64,000 nt of DNA from CAYQQQ01 sp964420125 (lineage in GTDB: Bacteria; Actinomycetota; Acidimicrobiia; Acidimicrobiales; Microtrichaceae), in assembly GCA_964420125.1 (NCBI GenBank), contig CAYQQQ010000015.1:28338-92337 (forward strand), written 5' to 3'. This document shows, piece after piece, positions 29,521 through 37,810 of this stretch. Position numbers and translations under genes: made by a program. Under the pieces are notes generated by a model, which saw only the letters and a list, made by a program, of their open reading frames with translations, was not told the origin of the DNA and did no database searches. Each line of letters begins with the position of its first letter. The stretch's first letter is position 1.

Positions 29521-30726
29521 GTGACCGTCGCCATCCTCTCCATGCACACCTCCCCGCTGGCACAGCCCGGCACCGGGGACTCGGGCGGCATGAACGTCTA
29601 CGTGCGCGAGCTGGCCGGTTCGCTGGCCCAGGCCGGTGTGTCGGTGCGGGTGTACGTGCGCCGCTGGGCCGACGACCTCCCCGAGCGCGTGACGGTGGAG
29701 CCCGGCCTGGAGGTGGTGCACGTCACCGCCGGCCCGTCCAGCCTCGGCAAGGAGCACCTCGCCTGCGTGGTCGACCGCTTCGCCGACGGTGTGGCCGCCG
29801 ACCTCGCCGGCCACCAGGTGGCGGTGCTGCACGCCAACTACTGGCTCTCCGCCGTGGCGGCCCACCGGCTGAAGCACGACCTCGGCCTGCCCCTGGTGGC
29901 CACCTTCCACACCCTGGCGCGCGTGAAGGCCGAGGGCGGCGATCCGGAGCCGGGGGCGCGAGCACGGGCCGAGGCCGAGGTGATCGGCTGCTGCGACGCC
30001 ATCTGCGCCTCCAACCCCGTGGAGGCCGAGCAGCTGGTGGAGTTCTACGGAGCACCTGCGGATCGCATCGAGCTGGTCCCCCCAGGGGTGGACCACGCGT
30101 TCTTCTCTCCGGGCGACCGCGGAGGTGCTCGCGCCGCGCTCGGCCTCGACGACCGCCCCACCGCGTTGTTCGTGGGTCGGATCCAGCCCCTCAAGGGCGT
30201 GACCGTGGCGCTCGAGGCGCTCTCCCGTCTGCGCGATCCCGAGGCCCGGCTCGTGGTGGTGGGCGGCCCCTCCGGTGCCGACGGTCCCGCGGAGTGGGAG
30301 CGCGCCCAGGATCTGGTGGCCGGTCGTGGCCTCGCCGATCGGGTGGCGTTCGTGGAGCCCCAGCCGCACCACCGGCTCTCCAGCTGGTACCGGGCGGCGG
30401 ACGTGGTGGTGGTGCCGAGCCGTTCGGAGTCCTTCGGGTTGGTGGCTCTGGAGGCGGCTGCCTGCGGGGTGCCGGTGGTGGCCAACGCCGTGGGCGGGCT
30501 GCGCACCCTGGTGCGCCACGACCGCACCGGGTTCCTGGTCGAGGGCCGGGATCCGGGAGCCTTCGCCGAGCGCATCGACGAGCTCCTCGCCAACCCCCAC
30601 CGCACCGAGGCGATGGGACGGGCGGCAGCGGTGGAGGCCCAGCGCTACTCCTGGTCCACCACGGCGGGTCGGCTCCGCCGGCTCTACGCCGATCTCGGCG
30701 CGCGCTCGCTCGTCAGCTGCGGGTGA
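29521..30726 (+). CDS. mshA: D-inositol-3-phosphate glycosyltransferase (mycothiol synthesis)
   Basis: The 401-residue GT-B enzyme has the MshA N-terminal loop: MHTSPLAQPGTGDSGGMNVY followed by VRELAGSLAQAG. GTALFVGRIQPLKG-type and SRSESFGLVALEAAACGVPV strings mark the nucleotide-sugar domain. MshA transfers GlcNAc from UDP-GlcNAc to inositol 3-phosphate, the first step to mycothiol, the main actinobacterial thiol. The GTG at 29521 (VTVAILSMHTSP) gives the usual N-terminus; earlier starts would add unrelated residues. A YbjN-like gene follows after 10 bases, a frequent pairing with mshA in actinobacteria. Confidence 0.93.
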   Translation: MTVAILSMHTSPLAQPGTGDSGGMNVYVRELAGSLAQAGVSVRVYVRRWADDLPERVTVEPGLEVVHVTAGPSSLGKEHLACVVDRFADGVAADLAGHQVAVLHANYWLSAVAAHRLKHDLGLPLVATFHTLARVKAEGGDPEPGARARAEAEVIGCCDAICASNPVEAEQLVEFYGAPADRIELVPPGVDHAFFSPGDRGGARAALGLDDRPTALFVGRIQPLKGVTVALEALSRLRDPEARLVVVGGPSGADGPAEWERAQDLVAGRGLADRVAFVEPQPHHRLSSWYRAADVVVVPSRSESFGLVALEAAACGVPVVANAVGGLRTLVRHDRTGFLVEGRDPGAFAERIDELLANPHRTEAMGRAAAVEAQRYSWSTTAGRLRRLYADLGARSLVSCG

Positions 30727-30736
30727 GCGGCTCCAC

Positions 30737-31210
30737 ATGAGCGACGAGCTGCCTCCCGCCTCGCCCGAGGAGCTGGAGCGGTTGGAGTCGCTGCTGGTCG
30801 ACTGGCTGGAGCGCCAGCTCGCCGAGAACCCGTGCGTGCTCGCCGTGGAGCGCGACGTCGACTCCGGCGAGCGGCTCTGGATGGTGCGGGTGGAGGGCGA
30901 GGAGAAGCCCGTGTTCACCGTGTGGTTCCACCTGCGCCAGCGGACCCTGCACGCCGAGACCTACCTGTGCCCGGCACCGCTGGAGCAGCAGGAGCGCGCC
31001 TATGAGTACCTGCTGCGGCGCAACATGCGGCTGCACGGGGTGCACTTCGCCATCGGCGGGGAGGACGCCGTCTACCTGGTGGGCCAGCTCCCGGTGCGCT
31101 GGATCGCGGAGGCAGAGCTCGACTGGTTGCTCGGCACGCTCTACGCGGCCACCGAGGCCAGCTTCCGCCCGGTGATGCGGATCGGCTACGGCGATCGCTT
31201 CCAGGGCTGA
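30737..31210 (+). CDS. YbjN-domain protein
   Basis: The 157-residue protein has a helical start (ELERLESLLVDWLERQLAEN), a mixed strand core (WMVRVEGEEKPVFTVWFHLR, TLHAETYLCPAPLEQQERAY) and a helical end (LPVRWIAEAELDWLLGTLYA), matching the YbjN/type III chaperone-like fold. No enzymatic residues are evident. It starts 10 bases after mshA and is probably co-transcribed. The function of mshA-linked YbjN proteins is not established; a chaperone or regulatory role is a guess. Confidence 0.8.
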   Translation: MSDELPPASPEELERLESLLVDWLERQLAENPCVLAVERDVDSGERLWMVRVEGEEKPVFTVWFHLRQRTLHAETYLCPAPLEQQERAYEYLLRRNMRLHGVHFAIGGEDAVYLVGQLPVRWIAEAELDWLLGTLYAATEASFRPVMRIGYGDRFQG

Positions 31211-31426
31211 GCGGGCGAACGCACACGGCGAGCCTCGCCCGGTTGCCCGTGTCAAGGCCGGGGACCGGGTCGCGCGACCCGATGACAGCCCGGCGGTTCG
31301 GCCGTAGGTTGCTCTTCGAGGGCCGGTGGCGGGTTGCGGGGAGGCGCCCGCCCCCGCCCTCCCCTCCGGACCGCCCCGGCCCTCCCGACCACCAGGTACG
31401 GCCAGGTTGGGCGAGCAGCTCGCGAT
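31211..31426 (+). other. Gap between the mshA operon and the antitoxin relic
   Basis: No gene is supported. GGCGAG-C-CTCGCC at 31227-31239 is a short hairpin that could end the mshA transcript. On the minus strand this is where a PIN toxin would be expected after the antitoxin, but none can be read. Confidence 0.3.
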
Positions 31427-31950
31427 TCACTGCGAACGTCTCCACGCGGCCAACACCTGCGCTCGTTCGTCGTCGGTCAGCAGACCGGCGAACGGTGTGG
31501 TCTGGCGGAGCTCACGCCCGCGGGGGCTCGGGGACACGTACTCCTGGACAGCTGCTCGACCGGACCCTCCAGCAGAGCCGCCCAGTCACGTAGCCACCTC
31601 GTCGCGCCACCTCGGGCCGAGGCGGACATCCGTTCCAGGTTGGCGGTGGCGATGGCCCGGGCACGTTCGGGATCGGCAACGATCCGACCCGCGATGGCGT
31701 GTGCCAGCCACAGGCTGCGACGCTGATCGCGGCTCATGCGAGCCGTCCGCGATCGGAACGTCTCCACATCGCCCCGGCGAACTCGCCGATGCGTGCCCGT
31801 CGTGACGAACGGGAGGTCGCCGCGGTTGCAGAGGTTCACCACGTGCTGGCGCGACGAGTTGAGCAGGCGGGCTGCTTCTCCGGTCGTGAGGAGCTCCTCC
31901 GACGTCGCCGGGTCGATCACGTCGGGCGCTGTGTCTCGCACATCGGCCAT
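31427..31950 (-). pseudogene. Helix-turn-helix (excisionase-like) antitoxin, frameshifted
   Basis: From the ATG at 31950 the frame reads LLTTGEAARLLNSSRQHVVN, a MerR/excisionase-like helix-turn-helix, then WLAHAIAGRIVADPERARAI and WLRDWAALLEGPVEQL, typical of an actinobacterial antitoxin family. After 31551 the frame turns to low-quality sequence, whereas a one-base shift gives EYVSPSPRGRELRQTTPFAG and LLTDDERAQVLAAWRRSQ, the family's normal C-terminus, ending at 31427. A base has probably been lost near 31541-31551 (or is a sequencing error). No partner toxin follows, so it looks like an orphan relic. Confidence 0.72.
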
Positions 31951-32077
31951 CGCAAACAACAGCACCAGCAACACAGCGTGCGGAAGTGAATTGTGTTTGT
32001 TGTGGTGAGATCCTCCCGAGCGGATGAGATCTGGCGGGAGGTCGGCAGCTTCGTCTGGCGAACAGCGACGCACCCGG

Positions 32078-32083
32078 TAGCGT
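32078..32083 (+). promoter_or_regulatory. -10 box TAGCGT of proC
   Basis: TAGCGT ends 7 bases before the GTG start at 32091, with only C/G bases between, fitting a leaderless transcript. Confidence 0.5.
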
Positions 32084-32090
32084 CCCCCGG

Positions 32091-32891
32091 GTGATCACGC
32101 TGCAGTTCCTCGGTGGTGGCCGGATGGCCGAAGCGCTGATCGGTGGCCTGTGGGCCGCCGGCGGACCGCCCGGTGGCGGGACGGTCGGGGTCGTCGAGAT
32201 CGACCCGGCCCGGCGCCGTCACCTGGAGGACACCTTCGACGGCCTGGAGGTGCTGGCGGCACCGGCGGCCTGCGAAGGGTTGGTGGTGGCCACCAAGCCC
32301 GGCGACGCGGTCTCGGCGCTCCAGTCGGCGGCCGAGGTCGGGGTGGAGCGAGTGCTGTCCATCGCCGCCGGAGTGCGGTGCGAGGCGCTGGAGGCCGTCA
32401 TGGCCGAGGGCACCCCGGTGGTGCGTGCGATGCCCAACACGCCGGCGCTGGTCGGCCGCGGCGCCTCGGCCATCTGCGCCGGCGGGTCGGCCTCTGCGCC
32501 GGACCTGGACTGGGCGGAGGCCATCCTGGGTGCCGTGGGGATCGTGGTGCGGGTGCCTGAGCACCAGATGGACGCCGTCACCGGCCTGTCGGGTTCCGGA
32601 CCGGCGTACCTGTTCCTGGTGGCCGAGGCCATGGTGGAAGCTGGCGTGCACGTCGGCCTCCCCCGCGACGTCGCCGACGTCCTCACCCGCCAGACGCTCC
32701 TTGGCGCGTCCACCCTCCTCGCCGGCGAGGGCGCGGAGGTGCCGGCGGGGATCGAGGAGCTGCGCGCCGCGGTGACCTCTCCCGGGGGCACCACCGCCGC
32801 CGGGCTGCGCGCCCTGGAGGACCGGGCCGTGCGCGCCGCGGTGATCGCCGCGGTGGAGGCGGCGACCCGGCGATCGGCCGAGCTGGGCTGA
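32091..32891 (+). CDS. proC: Pyrroline-5-carboxylate reductase
   Basis: The 266-residue protein has the NAD(P)-binding start ITLQFLGGGRMAEALIGGL, the strand VVRAMPNTPALVGRG, and the ProC signature DAVTGLSGSGPAYLFLVAEA with VTSPGGTTAAGLRALE near the end. It reduces pyrroline-5-carboxylate to L-proline using NAD(P)H, in the cytoplasm. Length and motif order are normal. The usual first glycine motif GxGxM reads LGGGRM, as in many ProC proteins. It stands alone with its own promoter. Confidence 0.95.
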   Translation: MITLQFLGGGRMAEALIGGLWAAGGPPGGGTVGVVEIDPARRRHLEDTFDGLEVLAAPAACEGLVVATKPGDAVSALQSAAEVGVERVLSIAAGVRCEALEAVMAEGTPVVRAMPNTPALVGRGASAICAGGSASAPDLDWAEAILGAVGIVVRVPEHQMDAVTGLSGSGPAYLFLVAEAMVEAGVHVGLPRDVADVLTRQTLLGASTLLAGEGAEVPAGIEELRAAVTSPGGTTAAGLRALEDRAVRAAVIAAVEAATRRSAELG

Positions 32892-32912
32892 GGGCGCCGC
32901 GGGCGCGAGCTG

Positions 32913-32918
32913 TACCGT
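32913..32918 (+). promoter_or_regulatory. -10 box TACCGT of the SAM hydrolase-type gene
   Basis: TACCGT ends 9 bases before the ATG at 32928, giving at most two or three leader bases. Confidence 0.45.
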
Positions 32919-32927
32919 CGCGCCCAG

Positions 32928-33893
32928 ATGGCCGCGACCCCCTCTCCCTCGACCCAGCCCGACTCCGGCTACGCCACCGTGACGTTCCTGTCGGACTACG
33001 GGCACGCCGACGAGTTCGTCGGGGTGGTCCACGCCGTCATCCACGCCTTCGCCCCTGGGACCACCGTGATCGATCTCACCCACGACATCGCTCCCTACGA
33101 CGTGCGGGCGGGCGGGCTGTGCCTGGCGCGCAGCGCCCAGTACCTGAACCCCGGGGTGGTGCTGGCCGTCGTCGACCCCGGGGTCGGCACCGCCCGACGT
33201 GCGGTGGCGGTGGAGGTGGGCGACGGCGCCTCGGTGCTCGTGGGCCCCGACAACGGCCTGCTGGCCCCGGCGGTGGCGATGGTCGGGGGAGCCACGCGGG
33301 CGGTGCAGCTCGACAACCCCGAGTACCAGCTGCCCGCTCCCGGGCCGACCTTCGCGGGACGAGACGTGCTGGCCCCCGCCGCGGCCCACCTCTGCCGGGG
33401 GGTGCCCCTGGGCGAGCTGGGATCCGAGGTGGATCCCGCCACCCTGCTGCCGGCCACCATCGGCCTGTCCCGCACGGAGGACGGCCGGCTGGTCGGCGAG
33501 GTGCTCTGGGTCGACCGCTACGGCAACGCCCAGCTCAACCTCGACCCCGACGAGCTCGACGAGATCGGCGAGCACTTCGGGCTGCGCACCGGCGGGCGCA
33601 CCACCACGGTGCGCCGGTTCGCCACCTACGCCGAGCTGCCACCGGGAGGGGTGGGTCTGCTGGTGGACAGCTACGGGATGGTGGCGGTGGCGGCGACCAG
33701 GGCGTCGGCGGCCGAGGCCCTGGGTCTGGCCGCCGGTGACGAGGTCGCCCTGGAACCCCTCGCAGGGGGTGCCGTCCCCACCGGCGCGGAGATGCGCGTC
33801 GAGCTGAGGACTCCCGGATCGAGCGAGCACGGCGCACTCGCCGACGCCCCGGATGCGGGCGGTCGCGACGGCGCCCAGGAGGACCGACGATGA
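32928..33893 (+). CDS. SAM hydrolase / SAM hydroxide adenosyltransferase (DUF62) family
   Basis: The 321-residue protein has the family's first motif VTFLSDYGHADEFVGVVHAV, the His in VIDLTHDIAPYDVRAG, the DPGVGTARR motif and GPDNGLL. The C-terminal domain includes WVDRYGNAQLNLD. Members hydrolyse S-adenosylmethionine to adenosine and methionine with an Asp-Arg-His triad; the related fluorinase and chlorinase need a different loop, which is not apparent here. The tail (from about 290) is a disordered Gly/Asp-rich extension. It overlaps a tiny membrane-protein gene. Confidence 0.9.
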   Translation: MAATPSPSTQPDSGYATVTFLSDYGHADEFVGVVHAVIHAFAPGTTVIDLTHDIAPYDVRAGGLCLARSAQYLNPGVVLAVVDPGVGTARRAVAVEVGDGASVLVGPDNGLLAPAVAMVGGATRAVQLDNPEYQLPAPGPTFAGRDVLAPAAAHLCRGVPLGELGSEVDPATLLPATIGLSRTEDGRLVGEVLWVDRYGNAQLNLDPDELDEIGEHFGLRTGGRTTTVRRFATYAELPPGGVGLLVDSYGMVAVAATRASAAEALGLAAGDEVALEPLAGGAVPTGAEMRVELRTPGSSEHGALADAPDAGGRDGAQEDRR

Positions 33894-33979
33894 GGCGCGC
33901 CACCACGATCACGATCGTCGTCCTGCTCCTGTTGATCGTCGGGTCGGTGTTCCTCCAGCTCGTGGTGCTGGCGCCCTGA
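33890..33979 (+). CDS. 29-residue single-pass membrane peptide
   Basis: ATG at 33890 overlaps the TGA of the SAM hydrolase gene (ATGA), with AGGAGG at 33877-33882 giving strong translation support. The product is MRRATTITIVVLLLLIVGSV followed by FLQLVVLAP: a short basic start and one membrane helix. No homology is known to me. Good RBS, coupling and an all-hydrophobic reading make it more likely real than chance; it could be a membrane-anchored small regulator or partner. Confidence 0.6.
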   Translation: MRRATTITIVVLLLLIVGSVFLQLVVLAP

Positions 33980-34017
33980 CGGTCCGCCCCCGGGAGACCG
34001 TCCGGCACCCTCGCTGG

Positions 34018-34023
34018 TAGCGT
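34018..34023 (+). promoter_or_regulatory. -10 box TAGCGT of the acyl-CoA ligase gene
   Basis: TAGCGT ends 9 bases before the GTG at 34033. No ribosome binding site lies between. Confidence 0.45.
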
Positions 34024-34032
34024 GCACGCCCG

Positions 34033-35583
34033 GTGAACCTGGCATCGATCATCGAGGACCATCCGGACGGCGCGATCGCCCTCATCAGCAGGGGGCAGGA
34101 GACCACCTACGGGGAGCTGCGCGACCAGGTGGCCCGCCTCCGGGGCGGTCTGATCGGGCTGGGAGTGCGACCCGGTGACCGGGTTGCCGTGGTGGCCAAC
34201 AACAACTGGTACTTCGTGGCCGGCTACCTGGCGGCCCTGGGCGTGGGTGGCGTGGTGGTGCTGCTCAACCCCCAGAGCCCCCTGCCGGAGCTGGTCTCCG
34301 AGCTGGCCGAGGCAGGGGTGCGCGTGGTCCTCGCCGGACCGACGGCGCGAGCCAAGCTCGAGGAGCTGGACCGAGCGCAGGTGCCGGCGCTCGAGCTGCT
34401 CGTGGGCTGCGGCTTCAGCCCCGAGGGCGGGGTCGACCTCGACGAGCTGCTGCGCTCGGAGCCGGCGCCGATGGTGGAGCGGGCCGACGACGACCTTGCG
34501 GTGCTGGCCTTCACCTCCGGCACCGCAGGGCTGCCGAGAGCGGCCATGCTCACCCACCACAACCTCTTCGTGAACATCCGCCAGACCCTGGCAGCAGCTC
34601 CCGAGGAGGCGCAGACCGCCGAGGACGTCGCCTTCGGAGTGCTGCCCCTGTTCCACATCTTCGGGCTGAACGTCGTGCTGGGGATCACCCTCTACACCGG
34701 TTCTCGCGTGCTGCTCATCGAGCGGTTCGATCCCATCTCGGCCCTGGAGGCCATCGAGCGCCACGGGGTGACCATCGTGTCGGGGCCACCGACCATGTGG
34801 GCGGCTTTCGCCGGCCTGGTCGGGGTGGACCCCGAGGTCATGGCGAGCGTGCGCGTGGCCGCGTCCGGCGCCTCGAAGCTGCCCGCGGAGGTGGCCCAGG
34901 CGGTGCGGGCCCGCTACGGCGTCGAGCTCTACGAGGGCTACGGGCTCACCGAGGCCTCGCCGGTGGTGACCTCGCCCGCCGGGATGGACGCGCCGATCGG
35001 GTCGGTGGGGGTGCCGGTGCCCGGGGTGGAGCTGCGCATCGTCGACCTCCAGGGCGAGGACGTGCTGGTGGGCGACGCCGGAGAGCTGCTCGTGCGGGGG
35101 CCAAACGTGTTCGCCGGCTACTGGGGCGATCCCGAGGCGACCGAGCGGGTGATCGACGCGGAGGGCTGGTTGCACACGGGCGACATCGCCGTGGTCGACG
35201 ACGACGGCTTCATCTACCTGGTGGACCGGATGAAGGACCTGATCATCGTGTCGGGGTTCAACGTCTTCCCCGCCGAGGTCGAGGAGGTGCTGCTGCAGCA
35301 CCCGGCGGTGGAGGCGTGCGCCGTGATCGGCGTGCCCCACCCCTACACGGGAGAGGCGGTGAAGGCCTTCGTCGTCACCCGTTCGGGGATCCCCGTCGAG
35401 GAGGACGACGTCGTGGCGTTCTGCGCCGAGCGCCTCGCGCGCTACAAGTGCCCGAACAAGGTGTGGTTCGTGGAGGACATCCCCCGCGGGCTCGGCGGCA
35501 AGGTGCTGCGCCGCACCTTCCGCGAGGATGGCGAGGCTGCCGGCGGCCCTGCGGGCGACGCACCCGCTGCGGACGCCGGGTAG
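34033..35583 (+). CDS. AMP-forming acyl-CoA synthetase (FadD-like)
   Basis: The 516-residue protein is an ANL-superfamily ligase. The P-loop is LAFTSGTAGLPRAAMLTHHN, with Arg in place of the common Lys. The adenylate-binding part is YEGYGLTEASPVVTSP, the hinge region WLHTGDIAVVDDDGFIYLVD with RMKDLIIVSGFNVFP, and the C-terminal catalytic Lys is in PRGLGGKVLRRTF. It activates a carboxylic acid, probably a fatty acid, to acyl-AMP and then acyl-CoA. The stop lies one base from the stop of the convergent membrane protein gene. Confidence 0.9.
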   Translation: MNLASIIEDHPDGAIALISRGQETTYGELRDQVARLRGGLIGLGVRPGDRVAVVANNNWYFVAGYLAALGVGGVVVLLNPQSPLPELVSELAEAGVRVVLAGPTARAKLEELDRAQVPALELLVGCGFSPEGGVDLDELLRSEPAPMVERADDDLAVLAFTSGTAGLPRAAMLTHHNLFVNIRQTLAAAPEEAQTAEDVAFGVLPLFHIFGLNVVLGITLYTGSRVLLIERFDPISALEAIERHGVTIVSGPPTMWAAFAGLVGVDPEVMASVRVAASGASKLPAEVAQAVRARYGVELYEGYGLTEASPVVTSPAGMDAPIGSVGVPVPGVELRIVDLQGEDVLVGDAGELLVRGPNVFAGYWGDPEATERVIDAEGWLHTGDIAVVDDDGFIYLVDRMKDLIIVSGFNVFPAEVEEVLLQHPAVEACAVIGVPHPYTGEAVKAFVVTRSGIPVEEDDVVAFCAERLARYKCPNKVWFVEDIPRGLGGKVLRRTFREDGEAAGGPAGDAPAADAG

Positions 35584-35584
35584 C

Positions 35585-36352
35585 TCACCGGGTGGCGATG
35601 TCGTACAGCTCCGCCCAGTAGGGGTCGAGGCGATCGCGCACCGAGGTGGCCCGCGGCGGGTTCGACACCAGGAAGCCGGCGAAGAGGATGCTGACGCCGA
35701 TCGCCAGCCAGATGCCGAAGTCGACCATCTCCTCACCGGTGCCGAACAGGGTGCCTCCGGCCCCCAGCACCAGCGAGCCGAGGGCGATGAGCATGTTCGT
35801 GACCACCAGCCTCCCCGGCGGGATGCCCGGGGGGCCCTGGGATCCCGGCCTCCGCCTGGTGCGCGCGAGGCGGAGCGCCGACCACAGCGCCCCCGCGACG
35901 ATCACCGTGGCGCCGAGTCCCGAACCGACCGCCGCCATCACCCGGGGGGCCACCCCGAGCACCTCGCGTCCCGACGGGATGCCCTCCACCGGCAGGGTGC
36001 CGTCGATCGGGGCGGTGAGCACCACTCCGGCGCAGAAGGCGCTGGCGAGGGTCAGCCACCACCGGGTGCGGTCCCCGAGTGCGGTGCCGCCGAGGAGGTA
36101 GACGGTTCCCAGCGCCAACCAGGCGACGTTCAGGATGGCGCCGAAGAGGTAGAAGACCCGGAAGTTGGCAGGCGTCCACCCCACCGCCGCGGCCCAGAGG
36201 TAGGCGAGGGCAGCCACCGCGAACATGGCCATGGCGACCGTCCAGGCCAATTCGTGCGGGCGCCGGTTGCGCAACCACCGCTCCAGGGTCGACAAGCAGA
36301 ACGCGGTCGAGACCAGGGTGGCGGTGGCGGCGAGGGCGGCGGCGGCGGTCAT
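35585..36352 (-). CDS. Multi-pass membrane protein, divergent from rex
   Basis: The 255-residue protein has seven or so membrane segments (LAATATLVSTAFCLSTLERW, LAWTVAMAMFAVAALAYLWA, VFYLFGAILNVAWLALGTVY and others) with a cytoplasmic basic loop RLARTRRRPGSQ. No family was recognised with confidence. The ATG at 36352 is 25 bases from a Rex-type operator (36377-36394), so expression may respond to the NADH/NAD+ ratio along with rex. A longer start at 36412 would run through that operator and is less likely. Confidence 0.65.
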   Translation of the reverse strand: MTAAAALAATATLVSTAFCLSTLERWLRNRRPHELAWTVAMAMFAVAALAYLWAAAVGWTPANFRVFYLFGAILNVAWLALGTVYLLGGTALGDRTRWWLTLASAFCAGVVLTAPIDGTLPVEGIPSGREVLGVAPRVMAAVGSGLGATVIVAGALWSALRLARTRRRPGSQGPPGIPPGRLVVTNMLIALGSLVLGAGGTLFGTGEEMVDFGIWLAIGVSILFAGFLVSNPPRATSVRDRLDPYWAELYDIATR

Positions 36353-36376
36353 GTCGGCTCTGCTGCCCCCGGGACT

Positions 36377-36394
36377 TTGTGAAGAAATGCACGA
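36377..36394. promoter_or_regulatory. Rex-type operator between rex and the membrane protein gene
   Basis: TTGTGAA-GAAA-TGCACGA matches the Rex consensus TTGTGAA-N4-TTCACAA at all 7 positions of the left arm and 5 of 7 in the right arm. It sits just upstream of the rex -10 box TACGTT (36401-36406) and 25 bases from the start of the divergent gene, in a good position to repress one or both. Confidence 0.6.
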
Positions 36395-36400
36395 GGGCAC

Positions 36401-36406
36401 TACGTT
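36401..36406 (+). promoter_or_regulatory. -10 box TACGTT of rex
   Basis: TACGTT ends 7 bases before the second of two adjacent ATG codons (36414), which fits the leaderless pattern and selects that start; the ATG at 36411 is only 4 bases away. Confidence 0.45.
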
Positions 36407-36413
36407 CCTCATG

Positions 36414-37145
36414 ATGGCAGCTGCGGACCCACCGGAGGGAAGTGCCGGCGCTCACGGCACGTCCGGAGAGGGCGCGCACGGCGAGCCCGACGCGCCGCGC
36501 GACATCCCCGATGCCACCGTGGCTCGCCTTCCGCTCTACCACCGGGCGCTGATGGGCCTCCACCAGCTCGGGGTGTCGACCGTGTCGTCCGAGCAGCTGG
36601 CCGAGATGGCCGGAGTGAACGCCGCCAAGGTGCGCAAGGACCTGTCCTACTTCGGCAGCTACGGGACGCGCGGCGTCGGCTACGACGTCGGCCAGCTCCT
36701 CACCGAGATCCGCCGTGCCCTGGGCCTGGACCGCGACTGGAGCTGCATGGTGGTGGGTGTGGGCAACCTCGGCTCCGCGCTGCTGTCCTTCGCCGGGTTC
36801 CGCGAGCGCGGGTTCCACGTCGCGGCCGCCGTCGACGTCGATCCCGCCCGCATCGGCACCGAGGTGGGCGGGCTGCGGGTCGCCCATCAGAACGAGATGG
36901 CCCGTCTGATCGACGAGCACGACATCGCCATCGGGGTGATCGCCACGCCGCCGGTCGCGGCCCAGGAGGTGGCGGACGCGCTGGTCGCCGCGGGGGTGGA
37001 GTCCATCCTCAACTTCGCGCCAACGATGGTGGAGGTCCCCGAAGGGGTGCTGATCCGCCACGTGGACCTCGCCTCCGAGCTCGAGATCCTCGCGTTCCAC
37101 AAGGGCCGCCGGCTCGCGCCGCTCGACCGGACCGTCGCCGGATGA
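36414..37145 (+). CDS. rex: Redox-sensing transcriptional repressor Rex
   Basis: The 243-residue protein has an acidic N-terminal extension (1-35), a winged helix (YHRALMGLHQLGVSTVSSEQ, LAEMAGVNAAKVRKDLSYFG, GTRGVGYDVGQLL) and a Rossmann domain (MVVGVGNLGSALLSFAGF, VDVDPARIGTEVGG). Rex senses NADH/NAD+ and represses respiratory and heme genes when NAD+ dominates. The rex-hemA-hemC-hemD order is the standard actinobacterial arrangement. ATGA overlap with the next gene gives translational coupling. A probable Rex site lies upstream, so autoregulation is likely. Confidence 0.95.
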   Translation: MAAADPPEGSAGAHGTSGEGAHGEPDAPRDIPDATVARLPLYHRALMGLHQLGVSTVSSEQLAEMAGVNAAKVRKDLSYFGSYGTRGVGYDVGQLLTEIRRALGLDRDWSCMVVGVGNLGSALLSFAGFRERGFHVAAAVDVDPARIGTEVGGLRVAHQNEMARLIDEHDIAIGVIATPPVAAQEVADALVAAGVESILNFAPTMVEVPEGVLIRHVDLASELEILAFHKGRRLAPLDRTVAG

Positions 37146-37810
37146 CCCACCTCCCGTTGCAGCTCCGGGTGGCCGGCCGGCGCTGCACGGTGGTCGGCGC
37201 AGGTCGGGTCGCCACGCGGAGGGTGCTGCGGCTGCTGGCCCACGGGGCCCAGGTCGTGGTGGTCGCTCCGGAGGTCTCCCCGGCCATCGAGGAGCTCGCC
37301 GATCGCGGCAGCGTGGAGCTGCGCCGACGCGCCGCCACCGAGACCGACCTCGACGGGGCGGTGCTCGCCGTGCTGTGCACCGACGATCCCGCGCTGCACG
37401 ACCGACTGGAGCGGGCGCCGGGGCCCGCCTTCGTCACCCGCGCCGATGACGCCGCCGGCGACCTCCTGTGGATGGCGGAGCGCGACCTGGGATCCCTCTG
37501 CCTGGCCGTCGGCACCGACGGCCGTGCACCGGCGGTCGGTGCCTGGGCGGCCGACGTGCTCGCCCAGGCCGCCCCCGAGGTGCTCGGCGCGGACGCCGAC
37601 ACCATCGGAGCGCTGGTGGAGCTGATGGAGGAGGTTCGTCGCGACGGGTCCACGGATGAGGGAACGCCGTCCGGCGCAGAGGTCGACGAGAGCGGCCCCC
37701 CTAGACTGAACTGGCGGTCGGTGCTCGACCGCAGCATGCTGGAGCTGATCCGATCGGGCCGCACGGCCGAAGCGAAGGAGCGCCTGAAGGCGTGTCGATC
37801 GTCGTCGTAG
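37142..37810 (+). CDS. Siroheme synthase N-terminal domain (precorrin-2 dehydrogenase)
   Basis: The 222-residue protein starts THLPLQLRVAGRRCTVVGAG, the NAD-binding fold of the CysG-N/Met8p family (VATRRVLRLLAHGAQVVVVA), then VLCTDDPALHDRLE and FVTRADDAAGDLLWMA. It oxidises precorrin-2 to sirohydrochlorin on the way to siroheme; the methyltransferase half is encoded separately by the cobA-hemD gene downstream. The last 60 residues are a variable tail that overlaps hemA by 19 bases. A second function, ferrochelation, is seen only in some relatives. Confidence 0.88.
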   Translation: MTHLPLQLRVAGRRCTVVGAGRVATRRVLRLLAHGAQVVVVAPEVSPAIEELADRGSVELRRRAATETDLDGAVLAVLCTDDPALHDRLERAPGPAFVTRADDAAGDLLWMAERDLGSLCLAVGTDGRAPAVGAWAADVLAQAAPEVLGADADTIGALVELMEEVRRDGSTDEGTPSGAEVDESGPPRLNWRSVLDRSMLELIRSGRTAEAKERLKACRSSS

